Shown here piece after piece: positions 8,327 through 17,891 of a stretch of DNA of 64,000 nucleotides. The stretch comes from Palsa-504 sp963795795 (GTDB lineage Bacteria > Actinomycetota > Actinomycetes > Streptosporangiales > Streptosporangiaceae). The notes below the pieces were generated by a model that was given only the letters and a program-made list of their open reading frames with translations, was not told where the DNA came from and did no database searches. The position numbers and the translations under genes were made by a program. Numbering within the stretch: position 1 is the stretch's first letter; every line of letters starts with the position of its first letter. The DNA lies in assembly GCA_963795795.1 (NCBI GenBank), contig CAWCJS010000027.1, positions 1 to 64,000 of the forward strand, given 5' to 3'.

Positions 8327-9328
8327 TCAGCTCGGCGGACCGGGCAGGAACATCGAGAACGCGCTGCTGATCAGCGGCCCGGCCACCAGGACCGCGGAGG
8401 TCAGCACGTCCTTGAGGCCGCTGGTGACCTGCAGGAGGCCCGCGAGATCGTTGCGCTCCTGCAGCCGGTTCTGCCAACCGTCCGCCCCGGGCGGCAGCAC
8501 GGGGAGCATCGCGTCGATGGTCGCGTTGGCCAGGCGACTCAGGCGGCGGAACGCCGGGAGGAAGTTGACCACGAGCAGCGCGCTGAAGGCCAGGCCCCAG
8601 ATGAGCACGTAGGCCGATGGGTAGGGGGCCGAGAACTTGGCATCGGCCAGGACCGCCTGGCGCTGCGCGCCCGTCAAGAGCACCCCGGCGCTGACCAGCA
8701 GGCCCACCGTCGTCAGCGCGGAAAGCAGGCACTCCCTGAGCAGGAGCAGGTGGTTCACGCCCGCCACGCCGTCCCGCCCGGCGGTGCGGTCATGGGTCAG
8801 CTGGCGGTAGCACTCCCACATGGCCATCAACGGCGGAACGGCCGCCGTGACCGCCAGCACGTAGACCACGGCGATGCGCACGGTCCCGCCGTAGTACGGC
8901 TCGGCGCTGCCGCGCGCGTACTGTCCCGACAGGACGGCGGCCATGACCACCACGACGACGCCGATGACGGCCGGCACAGCCTCCGCCCGCAGCACGCGGC
9001 GCGGGTTCCGCCCCAGCCGGCGGAGCAGGTCTATCCCCACGCGCCAGACCGTCGGCAGCGCCGCGATCAGGGCGATGGTCAGCGTCGCCCAGACCTTGAA
9101 CTCCGGCGTACCCGTGAAAACCCGGCTCTGCGCGGTGGCGCCATCTTCAATCAAGATCAATCCAGCGCCGAACGCCGCGAACCCGAGCGTCACTAGCGCC
9201 AGCCGCCAGTCGGCCGACGCCGGCCGCGCCCGGGGCCTCCGGCGGACCCGCGCCGCCTGGGCCGGATGTTCACCCGCGCCCTCGAGCGCACCGTCCAGTT
9301 CGAGGGATCCGCGCCGTTTACTGGCCAC
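8327..9328 (-). CDS. Multi-pass membrane protein of unknown function
   Basis: A 333-residue protein. The first 40 residues are charged and cytosolic in character (KRRGSLELD, RVRRRPRAR). About six hydrophobic segments follow (near 43-60, 78-95, 120-138, 150-170, 205-225, 240-260) and a final one at the C-terminus (VLVAGPLISSAFSMFL). A helical cytosolic stretch with DGWQNRLQERNDL precedes the last segment. No catalytic motif was recognised. It is transcribed on its own; the next gene upstream on the same strand ends elsewhere, and the short gap before the start contains an AACAG-TGAG-CTGTT inverted repeat (about 9353-9366). Function unknown. Confidence 0.7.
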   Translation of the reverse strand: MASKRRGSLELDGALEGAGEHPAQAARVRRRPRARPASADWRLALVTLGFAAFGAGLILIEDGATAQSRVFTGTPEFKVWATLTIALIAALPTVWRVGIDLLRRLGRNPRRVLRAEAVPAVIGVVVVVMAAVLSGQYARGSAEPYYGGTVRIAVVYVLAVTAAVPPLMAMWECYRQLTHDRTAGRDGVAGVNHLLLLRECLLSALTTVGLLVSAGVLLTGAQRQAVLADAKFSAPYPSAYVLIWGLAFSALLVVNFLPAFRRLSRLANATIDAMLPVLPPGADGWQNRLQERNDLAGLLQVTSGLKDVLTSAVLVAGPLISSAFSMFLPGPPS

Positions 9329-9431
9329 CTGGCTCTCCTGCCGTCCTGCCTAAACAGTGAGCTGTTGAGGCAGCATAGACAAGGCCCAGGCCGAACGGCC
9401 GGTGATACCAGCACAACACGCCGCCGGACGC

Positions 9432-10925
9432 TCAGGCGAAGGCGGCGGCGACGGGAGCGAGCCTGAGCACGTCCTGCGGGCCGGTCAGATGGGGAAGGGA
9501 GACGAACACCGTCGTGACGCCGCGGTCGGCCAGCAGCCGGTAGCGGCCGATGTGGTCATCGGGCGTGCCGGCGTGGTGGCTCCGGGCGAACGCGGCGGCC
9601 GAGGTCCGGCCGCGCAGCCTCTCCACGATCGACGCGGCCTCCTCCCGGTCCTGGCCGATGACCGGGATGTCGAGCACGGTGACCTCGGCTTGCGCCGGGT
9701 CGCGCCCGGCCGCCACGCAGTGCTCGCGGAAGACGGCGAGCTTGCGGTCCAGCGTGTCCAGGTCCGAGGGCAGGTTGCAGCCGTCGCCGAGCCGAGCGGC
9801 GATGGCCAGCGTGCGTTTCTCGCCGCCTCCGCCGACGATGATCGGGATCCGGGCCACCGGGCGCGGGTAGCAGGTGGTTTCCGGCAGCCAGACCCGCTCG
9901 CTCCGGTATTCCTTCGTGCCGGGCTGCCAGAGGGCGCGCAGCGTCTCGATCGCCGACTCCAGCTCGTCCAGCCTGACCCGGGCGGGCGGGAAGGGCAGGC
10001 CGAACCCGGCGTGCTCGCGCGCCCACCAGCCCGCTCCGATCCCGCAGAACGATCGCCCGCCGCTCAGGGCGTCCAGCGTGGCCACCGTCTTGGCCAGGAT
10101 CCCCGGCGCGCGGAACGTGACAGGCGTTACCAGCGTGCCCAGGCGGAGCCCCGGTTCCAGGCCCGCCAGCATCCCCAGCGTCACCCACGGCTCGGGGATC
10201 GGCTCCCAGGCGCGGCCGACCTGGGGGATCTGGATCAGGTGGTCCATCAGCGCGATGCCCTGCAGGCCGGCCTCGGTGGCCGCGCGGGCCACCGCGGCCA
10301 GCCAGTGCGCCGGGCCTTCCGGGTCCTCGTCCCATCCGAACCGGGATAGCTGGAGGATGAAGCCCATGCGGGCCGGCCGGCGCCGCTGCTCGCTGGCGGC
10401 CGCCCGCGCGCCGGGGGAGTGGGACGCCTCGGGCTGGGCCGACCCGGCGGTCGTCACCAGGTCCCAGCCCTCGCCGCGGATCTCCGCCGCCGCGGCCCGC
10501 ATCCGCCGCAGCTGGCCCTCGAGCGCGGGCGCGGGCACCGACCCGCCGACCGGGTCGCGGGCCCGGTTGCGGCGCCGGCACTCCGCGGGATCGGTGTCGA
10601 ACAGCACGGCGACGGCGGGCATGCCGCTGGTCCTGGCCAGCCCCAGGTAGCCGAGGCGCCGCGCCGGGTCCAGGCCGAGGGTGTCCACGACCGCGGTCAG
10701 CCCGCGGCGGAGCCGGGCCGCCACGATCTGATCGAGCAGGGCAAAGGCGTCGGCCGACGCGTCCAGGTCGTGCTCGCCGCTGCCCACCACCGCGCGGAGC
10801 CGGTCGGACGAGACCACCTCGGCCGCGGCATAATGCTGCGCGGCCCAGGACGACTTCCCCGACCCGGACGGCCCGACCAGCACGACCAGCGCCGGATCGG
10901 GCAGCGGCCCGGCCGCCGGATCCAC
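9432..10925 (-). CDS. Fusion of a polynucleotide-kinase-like ATPase and an F420-type LLM oxidoreductase
   Basis: A 497-residue protein. Residues 10-165 form a P-loop kinase domain: Walker A GPSGSGKS at 18-25, then VVSSDRLRAVVG, then the arginine-rich lid RRRNRARD, as in PNK/Zeta-toxin-like small-molecule or nucleic-acid kinases. A linker rich in Ala and Arg (about 166-190) leads to a luciferase-like monooxygenase domain at about 192-495 (MGFILQLSRFGW, GLQGIALMDHLIQIP, LGTLVTPVTFRAPGILAK, GIGAGWWAREH). This matches the F420-dependent LLM oxidoreductase group. The start is GTG 10925 with GAGGGA upstream. The two domains usually occur as separate proteins, and here they are one open frame without a break. 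The substrate of either half is unknown. Confidence 0.8.
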   Translation of the reverse strand: MDPAAGPLPDPALVVLVGPSGSGKSSWAAQHYAAAEVVSSDRLRAVVGSGEHDLDASADAFALLDQIVAARLRRGLTAVVDTLGLDPARRLGYLGLARTSGMPAVAVLFDTDPAECRRRNRARDPVGGSVPAPALEGQLRRMRAAAAEIRGEGWDLVTTAGSAQPEASHSPGARAAASEQRRRPARMGFILQLSRFGWDEDPEGPAHWLAAVARAATEAGLQGIALMDHLIQIPQVGRAWEPIPEPWVTLGMLAGLEPGLRLGTLVTPVTFRAPGILAKTVATLDALSGGRSFCGIGAGWWAREHAGFGLPFPPARVRLDELESAIETLRALWQPGTKEYRSERVWLPETTCYPRPVARIPIIVGGGGEKRTLAIAARLGDGCNLPSDLDTLDRKLAVFREHCVAAGRDPAQAEVTVLDIPVIGQDREEAASIVERLRGRTSAAAFARSHHAGTPDDHIGRYRLLADRGVTTVFVSLPHLTGPQDVLRLAPVAAAFA

Positions 10926-10961
10926 GTCCCTCAGGCTCCCTCGGCCAGGTCGGCGAGCCGG

Positions 10962-11387
10962 TCAAGCGAGGCCTAGGAGCTTGTCGGGCGTGGTCGCGCG
11001 CGCTCGCGTGAACCGGTTCTCGTCGGTCAGCTCGGTCCAGTCGTAGGTGTGGGTGACCTTCGTCCGGGACGCGGCGATCGGCTCGAGTTCCCACCGCCAC
11101 AGGTGCCCGGGCGGCTCCTTTCCCGGCTCGGCGGGCCGCCAGGCCATCCGGCGGCCCTCGTCGAACTCGACCACGTGGTTCTCCCGGACCTCGCCGCGGG
11201 TGAGCGTCATCGTGAACACGTCCCCCGCGCGGCGCACGCGCTGACCGGCCGGTGCGCAGGCCAGGTTGTCGTTGCCGTCCCAGCGCGGCTGCTGGGCCGG
11301 ATCGGCGATCAGCTCGAAGATCTGCTCAGCCTCGGCCGCGATCTCCCGGCTGGCGCTGACGACGTGCGTCTCCTGTTCCGTTGCCAT
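10962..11387 (-). CDS. SRPBCC-family (START-like) protein
   Basis: A 141-residue single-domain protein with the SRPBCC/polyketide-cyclase-2 pattern. It starts with THVVSASREIAAEAEQIFEL, has a WDGNDN turn, and continues with a run of strands (DVFTMTLTRGEVRENHVVEF, HLWRWELEPIAASRTKVTHTYDW) ahead of the C-terminal helix. The start is taken at ATG 11387 because family members begin a few residues before the first strand; 11399 is also possible. Such proteins bind hydrophobic ligands or act as Aha1-like or cyclase-like enzymes. Nothing here identifies a ligand. It lies 36 bp upstream of the kinase-LLM fusion on the same strand and may be co-transcribed with it. Confidence 0.75.
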   Translation of the reverse strand: MATEQETHVVSASREIAAEAEQIFELIADPAQQPRWDGNDNLACAPAGQRVRRAGDVFTMTLTRGEVRENHVVEFDEGRRMAWRPAEPGKEPPGHLWRWELEPIAASRTKVTHTYDWTELTDENRFTRARATTPDKLLGLA

Positions 11388-11430
11388 GCGCCCATCCAAG
11401 CACCCGGTCGGGCCGCTTCCGGGTTAGGGA

Positions 11431-12465
11431 TCATGGTGGCAGCTGTCCGCCGCTGACCAGGGCGGCGATACCGCTGACGTTGCCCTCTCGCGTCATCGCG
11501 GCCAGTGCACCGGCCTGCCCGAGCACGTATCGGTCGAAGAAGGATAGGGTCACGCGGGCCACCAGCCGCTCCACCGGGTTGGTTCCCATGTACGGGATCA
11601 TGTGGTTCGCACCGAACAGGTCGAGGTAGTACCTGGCCCTGGCCTGGTCCGCGCGATACAGCTGCAGGCTGGTCGAGGGCACGTTGATCGTGTCCGCGGT
11701 GCCCTGGACGAACAGCATCGGCGGCGCCGGATTGCCGAAGTACCGTCCCGGCATGGTCGGCCACTCCTGCCCCGAGAGCACGGCCACGGCCTTCAGCCGG
11801 TGATCGGTGCAGCACGTATCCGCCGCGAGGGCCGCGACGGTGTCCCCGCCGTCCGACTGGCCCACCGCGGCCACCTCCCGCTGGCTCAGCAGTCCGGACA
11901 GCACGTCGTGGGGCGCGGCGCTCAGGGCCAGCAGCCTGCTCAGCGTGTAGGACATGTCCGCCGGCTGGTTGACCAGGTCCGGCTCGTAGGCGGCGGCGCC
12001 GACGGTGCAGTCGGTGCGCGGGAAGTTCACGACCGCGACCACGTACCCGGCGCCGGCCCAGGACCGCAGCAGGTCCTCGTACGGGAGGCCGCACTGCATG
12101 AACCCCGGGGCGAACACCAGCAGCGGGAACGGGCCACGCGCCGGCGGCGACCCGGCTGACCGCCGGGCCAGCGGATACCAGATCACGATCACGAGCGCCC
12201 GCTGGCCGAGGAACTGACCGGTCGGGCCGGTGTGCGCAGGCTCGAGGAGCGTCATCCGCCGGTGGCCGACCTGGTAGGCGCCGGGCGAACCGATAACGGC
12301 GACCGCGCGGGGAGAACTGGCCGCCGGATCGCTGGGCACCCCGCGCTCCACCTGCGTCGCCGCAGCACTCAGCGAGCGCCCCGCACACGCGGAAACGAAT
12401 GCGAGGACGGCGAGCACGGCCACGATCGTCTTACGGACGGTAACGGGCCTGGCGTCCGGCGTCAC
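11431..12465 (-). CDS. Secreted lipoprotein alpha/beta hydrolase (dienelactone-hydrolase/chlorophyllase-like)
   Basis: A 344-residue protein with a lipoprotein signal peptide at residues 1-27: KTIVAVLAVLAF is the hydrophobic core and VSAC the lipobox, giving Cys27 as the lipidated residue. The mature part has the alpha/beta hydrolase layout, with strands LVIVIWYPL and LLVFAPGF, an oxyanion-side turn, and the nucleophile elbow GQSDGG with Ser204. A later ANHMIPYMG stretch near the C-terminus is a plausible His site. The VVNFPRTDC segment and general layout resemble poly-aryl esterase/chlorophyllase-like secreted hydrolases. It probably acts at the outer face of the membrane on an ester substrate, which is not known. 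Confidence 0.75.
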   Translation of the reverse strand: MTPDARPVTVRKTIVAVLAVLAFVSACAGRSLSAAATQVERGVPSDPAASSPRAVAVIGSPGAYQVGHRRMTLLEPAHTGPTGQFLGQRALVIVIWYPLARRSAGSPPARGPFPLLVFAPGFMQCGLPYEDLLRSWAGAGYVVAVVNFPRTDCTVGAAAYEPDLVNQPADMSYTLSRLLALSAAPHDVLSGLLSQREVAAVGQSDGGDTVAALAADTCCTDHRLKAVAVLSGQEWPTMPGRYFGNPAPPMLFVQGTADTINVPSTSLQLYRADQARARYYLDLFGANHMIPYMGTNPVERLVARVTLSFFDRYVLGQAGALAAMTREGNVSGIAALVSGGQLPP

Positions 12466-12566
12466 GGTTAGGTTCTAGCCTCCCGGGTCATCCGTCGCCA
12501 GCCAAGTTACCTGACCTCGGCGGACTCCCACCGGCCGTGGCCGAAACCTGCCACTATTGCTCCTTG

Positions 12567-13334
12567 ATGATTCGGCCCAGCTACGTGAGACTGATCGTAA
12601 TCGCGGCCGCCGCGGTCCTGCTGGCGGCCGCCTTGGCCGCGAGCAGCGGCCGGGCCGCGGCAGCCGCGTCCACTAAGCCCCTGGCGGGGATCATCGTCGG
12701 CATCGACCCTGGGCACAACGGCCGCAACGCTGACGATGCGTCCTTCATCGACCACCTGATCTGGAACGGCCGCGAACGGGAGACCTGCGATACGGCCGGC
12801 ACCGAGACCGACGGCGGTTACACCGAGGCCCGGTTCAACTTCAACGTCGCCACGTACCTGCGCGCTGATCTTCAGCGCGACGGCGCCCGCGTGGTGATGA
12901 CGCGGACCAGCAATACCGGCGTCGGACCGTGCGTGAATACCCGCGCGCAGATCATCAACCGGGCTCACGCCAACGTGGCCATCGATATCCACGCCGACGG
13001 CGGCCCCGCGTCGGGACGCGGGTTCACCGTCTTGGAACCAGTCGCGGACGGGCCGAACGACCGGGTCATCGGGTCCTCGCGGCGCTTCGGCAGCGACGTC
13101 CGCTCGGCGTTCCTGTCGATGACCACCATGCCGGTCAGCACGTACGACGGCGTGGACGCCGTCGCCTACCGCGACGACCTGGCCGGGCTCAACCTCACGA
13201 CCGTCCCCAAGGTCCTCGTCGAATGCGGGAACATGAGGAACGCGACCGACGCCGCCTTGCTGACCTCCGCCCGCTTCCAGCAGGAGATCGCCAGGGCGCT
13301 GGCGGCCGCGATCATTCGCTTCCTGCGAAGGTGA
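12567..13334 (+). CDS. Secreted N-acetylmuramoyl-L-alanine amidase (Amidase_3)
   Basis: A 255-residue protein with a Sec signal peptide (VRLIVIAAAAVLLAAALA, cleavage near ASSGRAAAA). The catalytic domain shows all Amidase_3 hallmarks: IVGIDPGHNG with His50, YTEARFNFNVA with Glu87, AIDIHADGG with His142 as zinc ligands, and LVECGNM with Glu219 as catalytic acid. It cleaves the bond between N-acetylmuramic acid and L-Ala in peptidoglycan, outside the membrane. An in-frame start 30 bases upstream is less likely because the signal peptide fits ATG 12567 better. There is no cell-wall-binding domain, so targeting must come from elsewhere. It is divergent from the lipoprotein hydrolase gene and convergent with the MFS gene. 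Confidence 0.85.
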   Translation: MIRPSYVRLIVIAAAAVLLAAALAASSGRAAAAASTKPLAGIIVGIDPGHNGRNADDASFIDHLIWNGRERETCDTAGTETDGGYTEARFNFNVATYLRADLQRDGARVVMTRTSNTGVGPCVNTRAQIINRAHANVAIDIHADGGPASGRGFTVLEPVADGPNDRVIGSSRRFGSDVRSAFLSMTTMPVSTYDGVDAVAYRDDLAGLNLTTVPKVLVECGNMRNATDAALLTSARFQQEIARALAAAIIRFLRR

Positions 13335-13390
13335 CGGATCTGCGGGTCGGCCGAGATATCGACGACCGGAACGTACGCCACGCCGGCCTG

Positions 13391-14692
13391 CTAGCTCACG
13401 CTCTTGATCCGCCAGACCCCGACCGCGGCGGCGATGCCGACCACCGCGGTCGCCCCGAACAGGGTCGGGTACCCCGCCAGCGAGACCAGGGGGGCGGCGA
13501 TGGCCGGGCCGATGGCGTACGGGGTGACGATGGCGATGTTGATGATGCCGAGGTCCTTGGCCCGGTCGTGGGCCTTGGGCAGCACCTGGGTGATCAGCGC
13601 CTGGTCGACCGCGATGTAGGCGCCGAACCCGACGCCGAACAGGACAGCCGCGGCTAGCGCCGCCGGCCAGGTCTCCCAGAACGTCAGCAGCAGCGCGGCC
13701 ACCGCCATCAGCAGGCCGGACACGGTGACCAGCATCTTGCGGCGCCCGCTGCGGTCGGAGATGACGCCGCCGACGATCGAGGCCACCACCACGCCGCCGG
13801 TGTAGATCACGATCAGGATGAGCAGGCCGTCCGCGGCGGTCTGGCCGGGGAACAGCCGCGAATAGTGCACCGCGTCGCGCAGGAAGTAGAGCAGGTACAA
13901 GGTGCCCATGGCGATGGAGAGGGTGGCCAGGAAGCGGGTCAGCCAGGCCCAGCCGAAATCGGGGTACTCGCGCGGGCTGATCCAGTAGGAGGAGGCCACC
14001 CGGCGCCAGGAGAACGGCTCCCGGTGCTCCGGCGCGAGCGGAGGGTCGGGGGTGAAGAATACGAACGGCAGCGCCAGCACCACCATCAGCACCGCCAGCG
14101 CGATATAGCCGGTGAGCAGGTCCTGGTTAAGGACGTCCACGACCAGGACCGTGCCCAGGACCAGGCCGAGGGCGATCGGCATGCCGATCAAGCCGGACAC
14201 CGTGGCCCGCTGCCGGACCGGCACGTGGTCGGGGATGGCCGCGCTCAGGCTGGCGAACTCGCCGTTCTGGAAGGCGCCGAACAAGAACCACAGCACGGCC
14301 ACGACCAGCACCGTGCCCGCCTTGGCGAGCAGCGCCAAGCAGACCGCGGCCGGCAGGACCATGACGAGCGTCCACCGATGCCGGCGACCGCTGAACCGGC
14401 CCAGCCGCCGTCCGTGCGCGGTGCGGTCGGACAGCGCGCCGATGATCGGAGTGGCCAGGGCGGAGGAGACGGCGTTGACCGCGGTCACTACCCCGAGGGC
14501 GGCGATCTTATGGCGAGGCGTGATGTCCTGGAGCTGGAGTGCCAGTACGACCTGCGACGGCGCCTGGACCGCCATCCACATGCCCAGCATGGCCAGGGTG
14601 AGTCCGACGATCCAGCGGGGCCGCACGTGCACGGTCGGTTCGGCCAGCGCGAGCGACCCCACGTCCGGCCGGCCGATTGCCTCATCCCTCAT
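13391..14692 (-). CDS. Major facilitator superfamily transporter (12 TM)
   Basis: A 433-residue membrane carrier with about 12 hydrophobic helices. The loop between helices 2 and 3 reads IIGALSDRTAHGRRLGRFSGRR, an expanded form of the MFS signature. The corresponding loop in the second half is VIGGVISDRSGRRKML (VGGVISDRSGRRK). The central loop (FTPDPPLAPEHREPFSW) is short. The extended RRLGRFSGRRHRW loop resembles sugar-type carriers of the SLC45/GPH-like group, but the substrate is not determinable. The C-terminus ends directly after the last helix. It is convergent with the amidase gene and has no obvious operon partner. Confidence 0.8.
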   Translation of the reverse strand: MRDEAIGRPDVGSLALAEPTVHVRPRWIVGLTLAMLGMWMAVQAPSQVVLALQLQDITPRHKIAALGVVTAVNAVSSALATPIIGALSDRTAHGRRLGRFSGRRHRWTLVMVLPAAVCLALLAKAGTVLVVAVLWFLFGAFQNGEFASLSAAIPDHVPVRQRATVSGLIGMPIALGLVLGTVLVVDVLNQDLLTGYIALAVLMVVLALPFVFFTPDPPLAPEHREPFSWRRVASSYWISPREYPDFGWAWLTRFLATLSIAMGTLYLLYFLRDAVHYSRLFPGQTAADGLLILIVIYTGGVVVASIVGGVISDRSGRRKMLVTVSGLLMAVAALLLTFWETWPAALAAAVLFGVGFGAYIAVDQALITQVLPKAHDRAKDLGIINIAIVTPYAIGPAIAAPLVSLAGYPTLFGATAVVGIAAAVGVWRIKSVS

Positions 14693-14808
14693 GGATCCTC
14701 CGCTGCCCGGGCTCCGCTTCGGACGCGGCCCGCGTCACGCCGCCGCTCCACCGCCATGGCTGGATCATGACGCATCCCGGCCACCTCGCGATAGTGCGCC
14801 TCACGCGG

Positions 14809-17517
14809 TCATACGCCGATCCTGAGCAGCCCCGACACGCCGCGGCGGCGGAGCAGTCGCGTCTCCGCGACCACGACGACCGCGGCGAGCAGCGCCAGGC
14901 CTACAGCCGGCACGGCGAGCGCGACCAGGTCCGGCGCGATGGGCACCGGCGCGGTGGAACCGGTGAACACCGACAGGTTGAGTGCCCCGGAGGTGAGCAT
15001 GGGCAAGACCACCGCGCACGCCACCCCCGCGGCGATGGCGGCCAGGACGGACAGCAGCGCCTCCCCGAGGACGAGCCAGATCTGACTGCCCTGTTGCAGG
15101 CCCATCGTGGTCAGCCTGGCCAGCGTCAGGTCGCGGTCCGCCGAGCCGAGGGCCAGCCCGAGCAGCAAGATGACCAGCCCGAACCCGGCCGCCACCACGA
15201 GCGAGAGCCGCATGATCACGTACGCGGCCGCCTGCAGCGGCGAGTTGGCCAGCGCGCCGAGTACCGCCGAACGGAATTTGACCGCGGCGCCGGGCACGTC
15301 CTTGCTCACTAGCGCGGTCAGCGCGGGCTGGTTGATCCCCGTCCCGGTGATGAGCAGCAGGTTGGTCGCCGGCGGACCGCTCTCGCCGGCGATGCGCTGC
15401 AGCGGCATGATGACGAACAACCCGGCGCCGATCGCGGCCGGGGTGCTCGCCACGGTTCCGGCCACCCGCACCTCGAGCGGGCCCATCCCGGCCTGGGAGG
15501 TCAGCTCAGTGACCCCCGAGCCGATGAGCGCGGCCGCCGCCGGGGACGTCACCACGGTCGTGACCCCAGCCGAAGACCCGAGCCTGGCCAGCGGGCCCGC
15601 CGGGAACGGGACGCTCGCGGTGTAAGCGGCGTAGCTGGCGGGGTCGACGGCCACGACCGTCACGATCTGGCCGTTCGGCACCTGCCAGGACATCAGCCAG
15701 GCGACGGCGGTGCGCCGGACTCCGGGCACGGCCTCGACCGCCCGCTGCACGCCCGAGGTCACGATCGGGGTCACCTGCGTCGCGTCAAGCACCGCGTCGC
15801 CGCCGGTCAGCTGCCAGGAGGCCGCAACCTCGCCGCGGGTCACGGCGTCGCGCACCATCCCGGCGAACGACGCCACGGTGAGCGCCAGGACCAGGGCGAA
15901 GGCTGGCGCGGCGCTGGCCAGCGAGGCCCGCGACGCCCGGGTTAGCGCCAGGAACCCGGACGCGCCCGCGCGGCTGGCGTAGAGCCTGAGCAGGCCCCGG
16001 ATGATCAGCGGGTAGAGCCGGCCGACCGCGATGACGGCCGGGATCGCGACCAGCGCCGGAGCCGCCGCGACGTACAGGTTCACCGTTCCAGGGGGCGGCG
16101 CCCCCTGATCGTGCAGCACGATGAGCCCGCCGACCGCGGCGGCACAGGCGGTTACCTCGGCTACCGCCCGGCGCTGGAGGCGCGGGGCGCGCCGGGCGCG
16201 CACGCCCGGGTTCCTGGCCGGCGCCGGTTTGCGGTACCGCCACGCCGCGATGGCGGGCAGGCCGAGCACCGCCGCCAGCGCCGTCAGGCCGCCCAGCCAC
16301 CAGGCCAGGTCGGCCGCAGGTCCCGGCGTGAGGAGCACCGCCAGGCCGGCGCCCGCCAGCGCCCCGGGAACGCAGGCCAGACCGCTGCCGCGCAGCGTCA
16401 GAGTGGCCAGTTGCCGCAGCGACGCGCCGCGCGAACGGAGCATCTCGAGCTCGACGGCGCGGCGCGCCTCGTTGATCCGCGCGGCGAGCAGCAGGACGGC
16501 CGCGCCGACCACCGTCAGGCTGACGAACAGCAGCGACAGCACCTGCTGCACCGCGGTATCGGTGAGGGCGAACGCGGTGAGCTGGGTGAGCAGCTCGGCG
16601 TGGACCATCAGCGGCACCGCCGCGCCGGCCAGGTCACCGGACAGGGGCACGGCCGCGCCCGAGGCGCGGATGAGCGAGTGCTGCACCGCCGGAACCTGGT
16701 CCGCCTGCAGGCCGCCGAGGCTGAGCGGAAACTCCCACTGGATGGTCATGGGGAGCAGGGCGAAGACGGCCTGCATGGCGGCGAACTCGCCAGGATCGGC
16801 GAACACCGCGCCCGACCAGTAAGGCGGCGAGCGGGGACCAGGAATGTTGAACGACGGCGCCTGGGCGGCGGCGTCCACGTTCCAGAACGCCGAGGTGATC
16901 CCCCGCGGGCGGACGATCGCCGTGACGATCACCGGTACCTTGATCGTCTCCACGTCCAGCTTGAGTACCGATCCAGGGTGCAGCCCGAACCGCGCCGCGG
17001 TCGCCACGGTCACCGCGATGTGCAGCGTCTGGCCGAGGCTGCTGGGCGGGGGGAAGGAGCCGGCGACGAGCGTGACGTTGCTCGTCAGCGTGTCGCGGTA
17101 GATCACCTCGAGTTCCGGCGGGACTTTGCCGGATATCGCGCGAGGCGCCGCGCCGGCGTTCACGATCAGCGGGTTGGTCGACAGGCCGGCCCACTGACCC
17201 GGCCCGAGCGGCAGCGGCGTCGTGGCGAGGAAATGGCCAATCTGTCTGCGCGATTCGCTGAGCTGGCTGTCGTCCAGGACGGGCGGGGTGGAGTGGCTGA
17301 CAGTGTTGGCGAACGTGTACCAGTCGTCCGTGACCTGGACCGCCCGGTCCACGGGCGGGACCCCGGCGAGCTCATGCTGCAGCGCCTGGGTCCGCGAATG
17401 CAGGCTGTACCGAGGGCCCGCCACCGCCACGAAGACGCACCCGAGTACGAGCAGCGTCAGCGCCAGGGCACTGACCGTCGTGCCGCCGACCTGCGCGCGC
17501 AGCCACGATCGCGTCAT
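14809..17517 (-). CDS. FtsX-type ABC transporter permease (large, two FtsX modules)
   Basis: A 902-residue protein. One N-terminal helix (VSALALTLLVLGCVFVAVAG) is followed by a large extracytoplasmic region. A first FtsX-like module lies near 350-480 (LLFVSLTVVGAAVLLLAARINEARRAVELEMLRSRGAS; ELEMLRSRGAS is the coupling-helix motif). A second extracytoplasmic region and a second module end the protein (LVVAAGFGLVILLLGLALGSADRDLTLARLTTMGLQ). This 10-TM plan matches permeases of the MacB/LolCE superfamily seen in actinomycetes. Start: ATG 17517, overlapping the stop of the preceding permease frame by 4 bp (ATGA), so the two were a coupled pair. No ABC ATPase gene is adjacent, so the motor subunit must be elsewhere or lost. 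Confidence 0.8.
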   Translation of the reverse strand: MTRSWLRAQVGGTTVSALALTLLVLGCVFVAVAGPRYSLHSRTQALQHELAGVPPVDRAVQVTDDWYTFANTVSHSTPPVLDDSQLSESRRQIGHFLATTPLPLGPGQWAGLSTNPLIVNAGAAPRAISGKVPPELEVIYRDTLTSNVTLVAGSFPPPSSLGQTLHIAVTVATAARFGLHPGSVLKLDVETIKVPVIVTAIVRPRGITSAFWNVDAAAQAPSFNIPGPRSPPYWSGAVFADPGEFAAMQAVFALLPMTIQWEFPLSLGGLQADQVPAVQHSLIRASGAAVPLSGDLAGAAVPLMVHAELLTQLTAFALTDTAVQQVLSLLFVSLTVVGAAVLLLAARINEARRAVELEMLRSRGASLRQLATLTLRGSGLACVPGALAGAGLAVLLTPGPAADLAWWLGGLTALAAVLGLPAIAAWRYRKPAPARNPGVRARRAPRLQRRAVAEVTACAAAVGGLIVLHDQGAPPPGTVNLYVAAAPALVAIPAVIAVGRLYPLIIRGLLRLYASRAGASGFLALTRASRASLASAAPAFALVLALTVASFAGMVRDAVTRGEVAASWQLTGGDAVLDATQVTPIVTSGVQRAVEAVPGVRRTAVAWLMSWQVPNGQIVTVVAVDPASYAAYTASVPFPAGPLARLGSSAGVTTVVTSPAAAALIGSGVTELTSQAGMGPLEVRVAGTVASTPAAIGAGLFVIMPLQRIAGESGPPATNLLLITGTGINQPALTALVSKDVPGAAVKFRSAVLGALANSPLQAAAYVIMRLSLVVAAGFGLVILLLGLALGSADRDLTLARLTTMGLQQGSQIWLVLGEALLSVLAAIAAGVACAVVLPMLTSGALNLSVFTGSTAPVPIAPDLVALAVPAVGLALLAAVVVVAETRLLRRRGVSGLLRIGV

Positions 17518-17615
17518 GCCGCCTCCGCCGCGCGCAGTTGGGCGGCGGGGTCCGGCCTGCGCGCGATGACGGCCGCCGCGACCAGCACCGGCAGGGCCGC
17601 GACGGCGAGCGCTAG

Positions 17616-17891
17616 CGGTAGCGCCTGGGCCCAGGCGAACTGCGTGATCACCGAAGGAACCGGCGGGCTGGCCCTGACGGTCAGGGTGACGGCGGGGACG
17701 AGCAGCTCGGCGACGACCGCGCCGAGGACCAGGCCGGCCAGCGCCGAGGGCAGGCCGAGCATCAGGCGTTCCAGGCAGAGCTGGCGCGCCGCCCCGCCGG
17801 GGGCCACGCCCAGCGCGGCCAGCAGCGCGTTCTCCGTCCGGCGCTGCCGGATGCCGACGGCGATGGCCACGCAGCAGCCGGTGATCGCCAG
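17616..17891. repeat. 276-bp direct repeat, copy 1
   Basis: This copy matches 19060-19335 over 276 bp with no difference seen on reading both through. It encodes the last part of the FtsX permease (VAIAVGIRQRRTENALLAAL and following). It is followed by the genuine C-terminus of the permease down to 17514, so this is the copy still joined to the gene's 3' end. Confidence 0.9.
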
